From NCBI RefSeq assembly GCF_000507245.1, contig NC_023035.1, forward strand, positions 2,085,501 to 2,149,500: a stretch of 64,000 nt of DNA, written 5' to 3'. Position 1 is the stretch's first letter; every line of letters begins with the position of its first letter. This document shows positions 16,248 to 25,190 of the stretch, piece after piece. Made by a program: the position numbers and the translations under genes. The stretch comes from Salinispira pacifica. GTDB taxonomy: Bacteria > Spirochaetota > Spirochaetia > DSM-27196 > Salinispiraceae. The notes beneath the pieces are model-generated. The model was not told the origin of the DNA. It was given only the letters and a program-made list of their open reading frames with translations, and ran no database searches.

Positions 16248-18679
16248 CGGCGTTTCAGCTCCGGCTCAAGATACGTCTTCACCCGCTGCAGGGCCTGTTC
16301 CATGGCAGGCATGAATTTCAGCGCCGCTTCCATATCTTCTTCCTCACAGGCTTTTTCCACTTTTTCAGCCGCATTTCCCAGTTCTTTCATGCTGAGATTC
16401 CTGCTGCTTCCCTTTATTCCGTGACTGAGAATCTGGGCATCCCTGAAATTATCATTCTCCAGATACTCATGGATCTGAACGGTCTGCTGTGTGCTTCGCT
16501 CCAGAAACTGTCTGAGAATTCTGACAACCGCTTCCTCGTTGTTCATGAAGGTTTTCACCGCCGCAGCAAAATCTATCAGATTCCGCTCTTCATCCGTGCT
16601 GTTCCATCGGGCAGAAGCACTCTCTACCCCGGCGGACTCGGGAACCGGCTCCGGATCAGGCTTCGGCGTCGGATCAGGCTCCTGAACCGGTTCCCGGGCC
16701 GATTTCGCTTCCGCTTCCGCTTCCGGTTCGGGATCAGGCTTGGCCTGAGTTTTCCTTCCCTGCCAGCGATTCATAATACTCACAAGGTCGTCTCTGCTGA
16801 AGGGTTTTGACATGTAGTCATCCATGCCCGCCTTCAGGCATTTTTCTTTCTCTCCCATCAGGGCATTGGCAGTGACGGCAATAATGGGTTCATCGGCTCC
16901 CTTGTTCCGCAGTTCTGATGCGGCGCTATAGCCGTCCATTTCCGGCATCTGCAGATCCATAAAGATCAGGTCATACTTTCCCGGGGCGTATGCTTCAACG
17001 ATTTCCCGGCCGTTGTTTGCCACAACCACCTGGTGCCCCAGCTTATCCAGAATGGTTTTAAACAGCTGCTGGTTCACAAAGTGGTCTTCCGCCAGGAGGA
17101 TGCTCAGGGCTTCGCCCCCCAGCTCCTCAAGCCCAACGGGCTCTTCATCTTCCACTTCCGACAGATCCAGGCTGGTATCCAGGGCGAGGTTCAGCTGTTC
17201 GCTCAGCTGTTTGGTCTTCAGAGGTTTGGTCAGATATCCGTCGAACCAGTTGAGAAGTTTCATTTTGGCATCCGCCTGCATGGTTCCCGGAGGGCGGATG
17301 AGAAAGAGTCTGCTGCTGTTGATTGCCTTGTCGGAGTTCACTTCACTTGCGAACTGCCAGCCGTCCATGTCTTCCAGCTGCAGGTCAACCAGCACCACAG
17401 GCTCTCGTCCGCTCTCCATGGGTGTGCGGCGTAAATGCTCAAGCCCTTCTCTGCCCGAGCTGCAATGGGAAACCCCTGCGGCATGGGGACGAAGCAGACC
17501 GCTTAAGAACTCCGCGGAGGGTCGGTATCTATCCACCACCAGCACCTCCCGGTCTTCAAGGATGCTCAAGTCCCGGGTGATCTCCCCCAGGGTCCGGGAA
17601 CTGACGGAGGGAACCTTCAGGGTGAACCAGAATGTGGTTCCCCTGTCCTCGTCGCTGGTGAAGCCGATCTTCCCGCCCATGAGCTGCACCAGATTTTTGC
17701 TGATGGAAAGTCCCAGGCCGGTCCCCCCGTACTTCCGGGTGGTTGTGGCGTCCACCTGCTGGAACGAGGAGAACAGGACGCTCTGCTTTTCCCGGGGTAT
17801 TCCGATTCCCGTGTCCCGCACCTCTGTGCGGAACCGGATATATTCATCATCCTGCTCTATCAGCTTGAGATGAAGGCTCACATGGCCTTCATGGGTGAAC
17901 TTCATGGCATTGCTGAGAAGGTTCACCAGAATCTGGCGCATCCGGGTGGGGTCGCCGCCCACCATTTCCGGCATCCGCGGATCAATATCCAGCAGGATTC
18001 CCAGCCCCCGTTTGTACAGCTCCAGACTGAGCATGTCCAGAACCGAGCCATAAAGGTCCACTATATTGTAATGGATGTTTTCTATATGAAGTTTGCCGGC
18101 CTCGATTTTTGAAAAATCCAGAATGTCATTGATGAGCCCCAGGAGGGCTTCGGCTGAGAAACGGATTTGAGCGGCGTATTCTGACTGCTCCTGGTCCAGA
18201 CTGGTGTCCAGAAGCAGTTCTGACATTCCTCTGACTGTGTGAATGGGGGTGCGGATTTCATGACTCATGTTGGCCAGAAACAGGCTCTTGGACCTGGTTG
18301 CTTCCTCGGCGGCCTGTTTGTCACGTTCAAGGGTTTCCGTTTCCCGGATCTGCTGATCTGCGGCGATAAACGATGCATGCACTGCGCCGTTTTCAAGACG
18401 GGAGGCCGAGAGAAACCACCACTTATCCGCCACCTTGCCGGGTATGGATATTCTGCAGGGGATCACTCCCGTGCTCCCGGGGGTATCCAGCAGCCGTTTC
18501 AGTTCCTGCTGATACTGCATATCATTCCGGGGGACCACGATATCCGGGAGATGCTTCCCCTCAAGATCCTCCAGCCCTTCGGCGTACAGGGCGGCAAAGC
18601 TCTGATTCCACTGCATCACCCTGGCGCTGCCGGACAGAAGAAGCTGGGGTACCGGTGAGGAGAACACGTAATCTCGCAA
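16235..18679 (-). CDS. Hybrid sensor histidine kinase (PAS-HisKA-HATPase-REC-REC-HPt)
   Basis: 814 residues, no membrane segment, so probably cytosolic. Order: PAS-like sensor (about 5-125), short coiled coil, HisKA with the phospho-accepting histidine in [14 protein letters not shown], HATPase_c ([34 protein letters not shown]), a first degenerate REC ([27 protein letters not shown]), and a full REC ([28 protein letters not shown]). A Pro/Glu/Asp-rich linker (about 645-690) leads to a C-terminal HPt ([13 protein letters not shown]). This is a self-contained phosphorelay. The start is TTG, supported by GGAGG six bases upstream. The gene lies 27 bp downstream of the two-REC regulator, its likely partner. 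Confidence 0.93.
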   Translation of the reverse strand: MRDYVFSSPVPQLLLSGSARVMQWNQSFAALYAEGLEDLEGKHLPDIVVPRNDMQYQQELKRLLDTPGSTGVIPCRISIPGKVADKWWFLSASRLENGAVHASFIAADQQIRETETLERDKQAAEEATRSKSLFLANMSHEIRTPIHTVRGMSELLLDTSLDQEQSEYAAQIRFSAEALLGLINDILDFSKIEAGKLHIENIHYNIVDLYGSVLDMLSLELYKRGLGILLDIDPRMPEMVGGDPTRMRQILVNLLSNAMKFTHEGHVSLHLKLIEQDDEYIRFRTEVRDTGIGIPREKQSVLFSSFQQVDATTTRKYGGTGLGLSISKNLVQLMGGKIGFTSDEDRGTTFWFTLKVPSVSSRTLGEITRDLSILEDREVLVVDRYRPSAEFLSGLLRPHAAGVSHCSSGREGLEHLRRTPMESGREPVVLVDLQLEDMDGWQFASEVNSDKAINSSRLFLIRPPGTMQADAKMKLLNWFDGYLTKPLKTKQLSEQLNLALDTSLDLSEVEDEEPVGLEELGGEALSILLAEDHFVNQQLFKTILDKLGHQVVVANNGREIVEAYAPGKYDLIFMDLQMPEMDGYSAASELRNKGADEPIIAVTANALMGEKEKCLKAGMDDYMSKPFSRDDLVSIMNRWQGRKTQAKPDPEPEAEAEAKSAREPVQEPDPTPKPDPEPVPESAGVESASARWNSTDEERNLIDFAAAVKTFMNNEEAVVRILRQFLERSTQQTVQIHEYLENDNFRDAQILSHGIKGSSRNLSMKELGNAAEKVEKACEEEDMEAALKFMPAMEQALQRVKTYLEPELKRRAGD

Positions 18680-18706
18680 TGAAGGCCTCCGTGAGCTGCA
18701 GTATGC

Positions 18707-19966
18707 TTAAAAATTCAGCTGAAATACTTCAAGGGCTTTCTTGAACACCATATCCGGCTGTATGGGCTTAACCAGATAACTTTTCACCCCCATCTGCAGG
18801 GCCTGAATGACGGTTTCCCTCTTATTCACCGCAGAAAGAACAATAATGGGAAGCTGTATTTCACGATTCTTCAAGGCGGTGAGAACAGAAAAGCCGTCCA
18901 TCCGGGGCATGAGCAGATCAAGAAATACCATATCGAATTGTTTCACATCAGGGGAATTGATAAATTCCTCACCGTCGGAGAAGGTCTGAACATCCAGTTC
19001 AGTTTTTGAAAACGCCATGCGGATAAGTTCCTGGATTACCGGATCATCATCGACCACCGCCATTTTCAGCCCCGAAGCAATGGCGTCGAAATTCACTTGA
19101 GTGTCATTCTGTTCGCTCTGGAAGCGGAGGTTGATCCCGTTTGATCCTTCTTCAGCTCCCCTGCCCACCCGCAGAAAATCGTCGTGGACGTTTCCGTCCC
19201 TGTCCTTATAGCCTCCGGCCCTGTCTCCCAAAAGGGCATCCATGGCATCGGGCATGGATGAAAACACTTCCACTTCCGATATATCCGAACGTGAAGAGAC
19301 AAATTCCTTCACCAGATCATTATTGGTAAGAATCTTGAAATTGCGAAGCTTCAAATCAGTGGCGGAAATAATGCCGTCGATCAGGGAGCGGAGCTTTAGG
19401 GAGTCCCCCTCGCTTATCTCGATTCCCGACATCATCAATAACACCCTGGGGACCTGAATAGAATACAACCGGATCAGCTCATCCAGGCGGTAGCGGAGCA
19501 TCTCGATTTTTTCGCTGTTCAGGCCCCGGGCAACCTCAATGAACAGAATTTCCTCGTTGTAGTTTGCGTCGATGATGCAGGGAGTGTTATCCAGTTCAAT
19601 CTGTACTCCCAGAAGTTCGCTCAGCGCCTTGGCCAGGCTGTCGATTTTTATGGGTTTGGTGATGAATTTTTTAATTCCGAACTTGCTGAGTTCAAGGATC
19701 ACTTCCCGGGAGATCTTTGCCGATGCAAACAGAACAGGAGTATTCCGGGAGTTGGGATCACCGGCCTTTTTGGTCAGAAATTCCACGGCGCTCATTCTGC
19801 TGAGGTAGTAATCCATGATAATCAGATCCGGCTCATAACTTCTCAGTTTCGTATACCCTTCCAGACCATTTGCGGCCTGATCGGTATCGAATCCGAATTC
19901 CTCAAGTTTCCTGTTCAGAAACTCCCGGATCATCCGGGAATCGTCAATAATCAGAATTTTCTTCAA
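18707..19966 (-). CDS. Response regulator with two REC domains flanking a STAS-like domain
   Basis: 419 residues. REC1 (1-120): ILIIDDSRMIREFL, phospho-acceptor in LIIMDYYLSRM, KPIKIDSL. REC2 (about 297-415): MAVVDDDPVIQELI, MVFLDLLMPRMDG, VKPIQPDM. The middle (about 125-240) has alternating strands and helices, EILFIEVARGLNSEKIEMLRY, PRVLLMMSGIEISEGDSLKLRSLIDG, LRNFKILTNNDLVKEFV, resembling a STAS (anti-sigma antagonist) fold; this part is inference. No DNA-binding domain is present, so output is probably by protein interaction. The start codon is TTG with AGGAG six bases upstream. It is the first gene of a unit with the hybrid kinase. Confidence 0.85.
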   Translation of the reverse strand: MKKILIIDDSRMIREFLNRKLEEFGFDTDQAANGLEGYTKLRSYEPDLIIMDYYLSRMSAVEFLTKKAGDPNSRNTPVLFASAKISREVILELSKFGIKKFITKPIKIDSLAKALSELLGVQIELDNTPCIIDANYNEEILFIEVARGLNSEKIEMLRYRLDELIRLYSIQVPRVLLMMSGIEISEGDSLKLRSLIDGIISATDLKLRNFKILTNNDLVKEFVSSRSDISEVEVFSSMPDAMDALLGDRAGGYKDRDGNVHDDFLRVGRGAEEGSNGINLRFQSEQNDTQVNFDAIASGLKMAVVDDDPVIQELIRMAFSKTELDVQTFSDGEEFINSPDVKQFDMVFLDLLMPRMDGFSVLTALKNREIQLPIIVLSAVNKRETVIQALQMGVKSYLVKPIQPDMVFKKALEVFQLNF

Positions 19967-20296
19967 ACCCTTCTCCTGGAAGTGCCGGACTGGAGCGGAA
20001 ACCCCGCAGAGGCGTAATATCTCATATAACTATAGAAGTGAAAGGTCTCCATTTCAAGTCCGTTTTTTCAACCTGCATAGTTTTCGGTGTAAGGTGATTT
20101 AGTCTGTTACGGTACCCGCTTCAGCCGCCGGGCTGGTCCGCAGTTTTATGGAGTAAAATTCTCAACAGTGTAGACAGCGCTTTTCCAAACATTTTAGTAT
20201 GACAGCAGTCCGGCTGCCCCCGGGTCAGGAACTATACATATCCGGCCCACAGAAGCAGCAGCGGACAAACCGACCCCATGCCCCGGAGGAATCAGA
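19967..20296. other. 330-bp intergenic region between divergent genes
   Basis: No gene seen. It holds the minus-strand promoter at 20029-20057. For the phosphohexomutase there is a weaker plus-strand candidate, TAGACA (20171-20176), 18 bp, TAGTAT (20195-20200). A strong Shine-Dalgarno sequence (GGAGGAAT) lies directly before the ATG at 20297. Confidence 0.6.
20029..20057 (-). promoter_or_regulatory. Promoter of the two-component operon
   Basis: On the minus strand TTGAAA (20057-20052), a 17-bp spacer and TATAGT (20034-20029) give a near-consensus sigma70 promoter about 63 bp before the TTG start of the response regulator. Confidence 0.65.
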
Positions 20297-22195
20297 ATGA
20301 TCGACAACAGAAGCGGCCTCACAATCGGAGACAGCAGCATCATACCCCGCAGGCTGCAATCAGCTTCCGTATCTGCAGATGATATTTCCCGGACACTTGA
20401 GCCCATGATTCTTTCGGCTTCCGGCTGGCGGAAAGTTTTTGCAGCTTCCGGGGATGAGGAAGATCAGACAGAAGATATTTCAGAATCCGATATGGTGCTT
20501 GCAGGGCTGATCGGCCTGAGCCTGGGGGAGTATCTTCTGGATAAGGCCGGCAAAAGCGGCAAGGGTACCACAGTGGTTGTGGGCTGCGATTCCAGGCCAA
20601 CAGGCCCCCTTCTGGCCGACGCCCTGATGCGGGTATGCAGCTCCCTGGGCATCAAAATACGATATCTGTTTATATCCGCGGCTCCTGAAGTTATGTCATA
20701 TGCACGGGTCACTCCCCAGGTTGACGCCTTCGCATACATATCAGCCTCCCACAATCCCATAGGGCATAACGGCTTCAAATTCGGACTGAAAAGCGGAGGA
20801 GTATTACCCGCCGCTGACGTTGAAGACCTGATTCACCGCTTCCGGGAGCACTGTAAAGCCGAAAAAAGCATTTCCCGGATACAGGATATGCTTGCATCAT
20901 TTCCCGAAGAACGCATGAATACATTCTTCCGTGAAAGCGCAGATTGGAAAAACCAGGCCCTTGAAGCATATGCGGACTTCAGCACCCGGGTTATCTGCGA
21001 CAGCTCCGATGAGAACAGGATATCCCTGCGAATGGAGGAGATGAAAGCGGCGTTCAGCAAGGCGGATATTGCCGTTCTCGGCGAACTGAACGGAAGCGCC
21101 AGAACCCTCTCCATCGACAAGGCGTTCTTTGAAAATCTTGGGGTGAAGATGCGTCTTATTAATCATATTCCCCGGCAGATTACCCACCGGATTGTTCCCG
21201 AGGGGCGAAGTCTGAATCTCTGCAAAGAGGAGCTGGAAAAAGCCCACAGCAGCGATCCGGCATTTATCCTGGGCTACGTTCCCGACAACGACGGCGACCG
21301 GGGCAATATTGTGTATATGGCCGATGACGGCCGGGCCAGGATTCTGGAGGCTCAGCAGGTGTTCGCCCTGGTGGCTCTGGCCGAGTCCGCCTGGCTTGAA
21401 TACAGCGGTCAGCTTGCAGATACCGGTGCCCGGGCAGCCATTGCGGTAAACGGCCCCACTTCCATGCGCATTGACGAAATCGCTTCGGTGTTCGGTCTTG
21501 AATGTGTCAGGGCCGAAGTTGGCGAGGCCAATGTGGTGGGGCTTGCATCCCGGCTCAGAGAGGACGGCTACATTGTACGTCTCATGGGAGAAGGCTCAAA
21601 CGGGGGGAATATTACCCATCCGGCGGCGGTACGGGATCCTCTCAACAGCATCGGTTCGATTATCAAGCTTCTTTCTCTCCGTGGGGACGGCGACTCGGCG
21701 GGGTTGTTCGAACTGTGGTGCAAACGAAGAGGTATTGAATACAAAGCGGATTTTTCCCTGGAGGACGTTCTCTCTTCCCTTCCTGAATATGTGACCACCA
21801 GTGCATATGAGGACCGGGCTTTGATGAAAATTACCGGAACCGACCATGTACGGCTGAAGGCTGCCTATGAGGATATTTTCCTCACGGACTGGGAAAAGCG
21901 GAAAGACCGGCTGAAAGACAGCTGGGGAATCCATTCCTGGGAAGAGATCAACACCGAAGGCAGCCGGGAGACGACCGGTTTCGGGCCATCGTTCCGCAGC
22001 GGAAAACACAAGGGAGGCCTGAAAATTCTTTTCCGGGATTCCTCCGGCGCCCCCTCAGCCTGCATGTGGATGCGGGGATCCGGTACCGAGCCGGTGTACA
22101 GAGTACTTGTGGATGTGAAAGGTCCCCGGCACGTTCTTGAGCAGGAGTTGCTCGAGTGGCACAGAGATATGATCCGCAGGGCGGATTCCTTGTAA
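20297..22195 (+). CDS. Phosphohexomutase (phosphoglucomutase/phosphomannomutase family)
   Basis: 632 residues. The phosphoserine loop YISASHNPIGHNGFKFG (about 153-169), the metal-binding loop PDNDGDRGN (about 329-337), the sugar-binding GEGSNGGNIT and the C-terminal phosphate loop RGSGTEPVYRV mark an alpha-D-phosphohexomutase. These enzymes interconvert hexose 1- and 6-phosphates in glycogen, cell-envelope and central sugar metabolism. It is longer than the usual 450-580 residues: it has an N-terminal extension of about 60 residues and extra C-terminal segments, as in some spirochaete homologues. Start chosen by GGAGGAAT seven bases upstream. A terminator follows directly, so it is probably monocistronic. 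Confidence 0.88.
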   Translation: MIDNRSGLTIGDSSIIPRRLQSASVSADDISRTLEPMILSASGWRKVFAASGDEEDQTEDISESDMVLAGLIGLSLGEYLLDKAGKSGKGTTVVVGCDSRPTGPLLADALMRVCSSLGIKIRYLFISAAPEVMSYARVTPQVDAFAYISASHNPIGHNGFKFGLKSGGVLPAADVEDLIHRFREHCKAEKSISRIQDMLASFPEERMNTFFRESADWKNQALEAYADFSTRVICDSSDENRISLRMEEMKAAFSKADIAVLGELNGSARTLSIDKAFFENLGVKMRLINHIPRQITHRIVPEGRSLNLCKEELEKAHSSDPAFILGYVPDNDGDRGNIVYMADDGRARILEAQQVFALVALAESAWLEYSGQLADTGARAAIAVNGPTSMRIDEIASVFGLECVRAEVGEANVVGLASRLREDGYIVRLMGEGSNGGNITHPAAVRDPLNSIGSIIKLLSLRGDGDSAGLFELWCKRRGIEYKADFSLEDVLSSLPEYVTTSAYEDRALMKITGTDHVRLKAAYEDIFLTDWEKRKDRLKDSWGIHSWEEINTEGSRETTGFGPSFRSGKHKGGLKILFRDSSGAPSACMWMRGSGTEPVYRVLVDVKGPRHVLEQELLEWHRDMIRRADSL

Positions 22196-22222
22196 GCTCG
22201 GCCCGCCCACTCCCGGGTGAAG

Positions 22223-22248
22223 AATACCGGCTTTTTAGGTATTTTTTT
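22223..22248 (+). terminator. Rho-independent terminator after the phosphohexomutase
   Basis: Stem AATACC (22223-22228)/GGTATT (22238-22243) with a 9-base loop, running into a T-tract at 22242-22248. It separates the phosphohexomutase from the hydrogenase-maturation operon. Confidence 0.75.
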
Positions 22249-22551
22249 ATAGATATTTATTAGTCTATTGTAGCCAAAGTCTGAAAACTCCCCTACACTG
22301 TAACCGTACCCACTGAGGGCTGCCCATTGGGAGGTCCGAGGTGATCATGCCAGTACGGCATAAACCACAAATTGTAAGGTCTAAAGTAAGGGAGACTGCA
22401 CGATGAGATACCACTACACCTGCCTGCCCGGCTCACACTCGAGCGGCTCAGTGCCCCGCGGCTCCGGGCCTCCAGCCTCACGGCTGCACGGTTCAGAATT
22501 GCCCGCTTCCATATTCCCGGTATATCTGCATCTCCTGAACAGGGAGGACAT
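22249..22551 (+). promoter_or_regulatory. Long structured leader region upstream of hydG
   Basis: About 300 bp between the terminator and hydG without a convincing gene. It includes a perfect hairpin ATGCC-AGTAC-GGCAT (22347-22361), an adjacent CCCATTGGGAGG segment, and a stretch at 22430-22500 with irregularly repeated CGGCTC elements. Upstream of it is AT-rich DNA suitable for a promoter, but no box pair is clearly consensus. A long 5' leader may regulate hydG post-transcriptionally. I could not match it to a riboswitch class. hydG has its own strong ribosome-binding site (GGGAGG). Confidence 0.4.
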
Positions 22552-24069
22552 ATGGCAGATCAGAATCGCAGCGAATCCGGCGGGGGTAGAATCCGAACCT
22601 GGATAGATCAGGTTGTTCGGCAGGACGAAATTGATCCCTACCTGGAACAGGGCAAACCGTTTATCAATGAAGAACGCATCTGGAGGGAAATCGCCTCGGG
22701 AAGCAATCCCACCCCGGAACGGGTGCGGGATATTCTGAAGAAAAGTCTTGAAATACAAAGTCTCAGCCCCGAGGAAACCGCCGTCCTGCTGAATGTGAAG
22801 GACCGGCAACTTCTCCGGGAGATGGCCGACACCGCAGCCCGGGTGAAACAGAAAGTATACGACTCGCGAATTGTCACTTTCGCCCCTCTTTATCTGTCAA
22901 ATCACTGCGTGAACTCATGTCTCTATTGCGGTTTCCGTCAGGACAACGGCGGCATGAAACGGAGCAGACTCTCCATGGAGGAGATCCGGCGGGAGACCGA
23001 AGCTCTTGCTGGGAAATTCGGCCATAAACGGCTGATTGTGGTGTACGGCGAACATCCCGACTCGGATATCGATTTTATGGAAAAGAGCATCAACCAGATT
23101 TATCAGGTACGGGCGAAAACCCGCAAGGGGCACGGGAGCATACGCAGGGTGAACGTGAATGCAGCACCCATGAGTGTGGAAAAACTCCGACGGCTGAAGA
23201 ACGTGGGTGTGGGGACCTATCAGGTATTTCAGGAAAGCTATCATCCCGGAACCTACTCACAGGCTCATCCGCCGGGAACATTAAAAGGCAATTATCTGTG
23301 GCGGCTTTTCAGCATGCACCGGGCCATGGACGCAGGCATTGACGATGTGGGAATCGGCGCATTGTTCGGACTGTATGACTGGCGTTTCGAGGTGATGGGT
23401 CTGGTGCATCATGCACGGGATCTTGAACGGCGCTACAACGGCATCGGCCCCCATACCATCAGTTTTCCCCGGCTTGAGCAGGCGGACAATGCTCCATTCC
23501 TGAACGACATGAAATACCGGGTTTCCGATGAGGATTTCCTCAAAATCATCACCATTCTGCGGCTGGCAGTACCCTATACGGGGTTGATTATCACCGCCAG
23601 AGAGCCTGCTCATATCCGGGATAAAGCGGTAAAACTTGGAGTTACCCAGATGGATGCCTCGACCCGTATCGGGCTGGGTGCCTACAGCAGGGAGACCGAC
23701 GGTCAGGAGATTTCCAGTCAGCAGTTTATGCTGGGTGATACCCGCAGCCTTGAGGAGCTTATCGGCGACCTTGCGGATATGGGATGCATTACCAGCTTCT
23801 GCACCGCCGGCTACCGGATCGGCCGTACCGGAGAGCGGATCATGAAACTGCTCAGGGAATGTCATGAGGGGGATTTCTGCAGAATGAACGCCGTCATTAC
23901 GTTCCGGGAATGGCTTGATGACTTCGCATCCCCGGAAATCAAGGTCAGGGGAGAAGCTCTGATAGCCAGGGAACTGGCAGGAATCAACCGGGATCTGCCC
24001 AAATATCAGGGGAAATTCCGTCCCATGTATGATAGCACCTGCCGGGGCAAAAGAGATTTATACCTATGA
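22552..24069 (+). CDS. hydG: [FeFe]-hydrogenase maturase HydG (radical SAM tyrosine lyase)
   Basis: 505 residues. HydG cleaves tyrosine to make the CO and CN- ligands of the hydrogenase H-cluster. The radical SAM motif CX3CX2C is intact (C119, C123, C126), and FQESYHPGTYSQAHP, GALFGLYDWRFE and DASTRIGLGAYS are typical. Known HydGs carry a C-terminal CX2CX22C motif (SFCTACYR) that holds the auxiliary cluster where the Fe(CO)2CN synthon forms. Here it reads SFCTAGYR: C417 and C443 are present, but the second ligand is G420 (codon GGC at 23809-23811). An extra cysteine, C412, lies nearby. The enzyme may be altered or use another ligand. Start has GGGAGG five bases upstream. Its stop overlaps the hydE start by four bases. 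Confidence 0.92.
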   Translation: MADQNRSESGGGRIRTWIDQVVRQDEIDPYLEQGKPFINEERIWREIASGSNPTPERVRDILKKSLEIQSLSPEETAVLLNVKDRQLLREMADTAARVKQKVYDSRIVTFAPLYLSNHCVNSCLYCGFRQDNGGMKRSRLSMEEIRRETEALAGKFGHKRLIVVYGEHPDSDIDFMEKSINQIYQVRAKTRKGHGSIRRVNVNAAPMSVEKLRRLKNVGVGTYQVFQESYHPGTYSQAHPPGTLKGNYLWRLFSMHRAMDAGIDDVGIGALFGLYDWRFEVMGLVHHARDLERRYNGIGPHTISFPRLEQADNAPFLNDMKYRVSDEDFLKIITILRLAVPYTGLIITAREPAHIRDKAVKLGVTQMDASTRIGLGAYSRETDGQEISSQQFMLGDTRSLEELIGDLADMGCITSFCTAGYRIGRTGERIMKLLRECHEGDFCRMNAVITFREWLDDFASPEIKVRGEALIARELAGINRDLPKYQGKFRPMYDSTCRGKRDLYL

Positions 24070-25190
24070 GCTGCTCGATGCTTTCCCGGAAGGAAATTCT
24101 CGAAATTCTCTCTATCAGCCGTCCCGATGAGATGCAGGATCTGTCCAGGCGGGCGGGTCTGTGTCTGGAAGAACAGCTGGGCAGCCGGGTGTATTACCGG
24201 GGGCTGATCGAATACTCAAACATATGCTCCCGGGACTGTCTTTACTGCGGTATACGCCGTTCCGCCGGGGATATTCAACGCTACACCCTGGCTGAGGAAG
24301 AGATACTCAATGCGGCGGATTTCGCAGCCGGGAAGGGGTACGGATCTCTGACGCTTCAAAGCGGTGAATCGGCTTCAGAAGCTGCGGTCGATTTTGCGGC
24401 GAGCATTATCCGAAAAATTAAAAAGAGAACCGCAAGCAGCCTGCTTCCCCGGGGGCTGGGTATTACCCTCTGCATCGGCGAACAGACCGAGGCCTCTTAC
24501 CGGCGGCTGTTCGAGGCCGGCGCACACCGCTATCTGCTGAGAATCGAGAGCAGCAACCCGGCCATGTACCGCAGAATCCATCCCCGGGGAGACAGTCTGC
24601 AGGGGAGAATCGACTGCCTGCGAAATCTGAAAAAGATTGGATTTCAGACCGGAACCGGGGTTATGATCGGTCTTCCCGGACAAAGCATTGAGGATCTTGC
24701 GGATGATGTAGAATTCTTTTACCGGGAGAATGTGGATATGATCGGTATGGGCCCCTTTATTCCCCATTCGGGTACCCCTCTGGGCGCTTTTGGAAACTAT
24801 CCCGCGGCTGAAACCCGGCTGGAGCTGAGTCTGAAAATGATAGCAGCCGTCCGTCTGGCCATTCCCGATGTGAATATTGCATCCACAACCGCCCTTCAAG
24901 CCCTCCACCCCATGGGAAGAGAGATGGGTCTGAATTTCGGGGCAAACGTACTTATGCCCGTAATCACCCCCGGTGAAGTGAGGAAACAGTATCAGCTTTA
25001 TGACGGTAAACCCTGCCTGGATGACAGTCCCGAGGACTGTGCAAACTGTCTTATCAGCCGGGTGGGAAGCACGGGGAGAAGCATAGCTTTCAACAGCTGG
25101 GGAGACCCCCTGCATTTTTTTGCAGACAGACATACACACACAGGAGATGAACATGAAGGAGCATGGGATGCAGAACGAGAAACAGTTTGA
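24066..25190 (+). CDS. hydE: [FeFe]-hydrogenase maturase HydE (radical SAM)
   Basis: 374 residues. The radical SAM motif is CX3CX2C at C54, C58 and C61 (NICSRDCLYCGIRR). TLQSGESAS, RIESSNPAMYRRIHP, GTGVMIGLPGQSIEDLADD and MGPFIPHSGTPLG follow the HydE pattern. A second set of cysteines near the C-terminus (PCLDDSPEDCANC, CX7CX2C) matches the optional surface cluster known in Thermotoga HydE. HydE processes the HydG iron synthon and helps build the dithiomethylamine bridge. ATGA overlap with hydG and overlap with the next gene show tight operon packing. Confidence 0.94.
   Translation: MSCSMLSRKEILEILSISRPDEMQDLSRRAGLCLEEQLGSRVYYRGLIEYSNICSRDCLYCGIRRSAGDIQRYTLAEEEILNAADFAAGKGYGSLTLQSGESASEAAVDFAASIIRKIKKRTASSLLPRGLGITLCIGEQTEASYRRLFEAGAHRYLLRIESSNPAMYRRIHPRGDSLQGRIDCLRNLKKIGFQTGTGVMIGLPGQSIEDLADDVEFFYRENVDMIGMGPFIPHSGTPLGAFGNYPAAETRLELSLKMIAAVRLAIPDVNIASTTALQALHPMGREMGLNFGANVLMPVITPGEVRKQYQLYDGKPCLDDSPEDCANCLISRVGSTGRSIAFNSWGDPLHFFADRHTHTGDEHEGAWDAERETV

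Noticed and set aside
22261-22420. Known riboswitch class before hydG (cobalamin, SAM, molybdenum cofactor)
   Set aside because: No conserved box of those classes could be matched by eye, so no named riboswitch is claimed.
22403-22606. 67-codon frame in the hydG leader
   Set aside because: Has a moderate GGGAG upstream, but low-complexity Ser/Pro/Gly composition and overlap with the start of hydG in another frame; kept only as part of the leader description.
25120-25190. Start of the aspartase fusion at 25120
   Set aside because: No ribosome-binding site there and it lies well inside hydE; 25153 or 25168 each have AGGAG six bases upstream.
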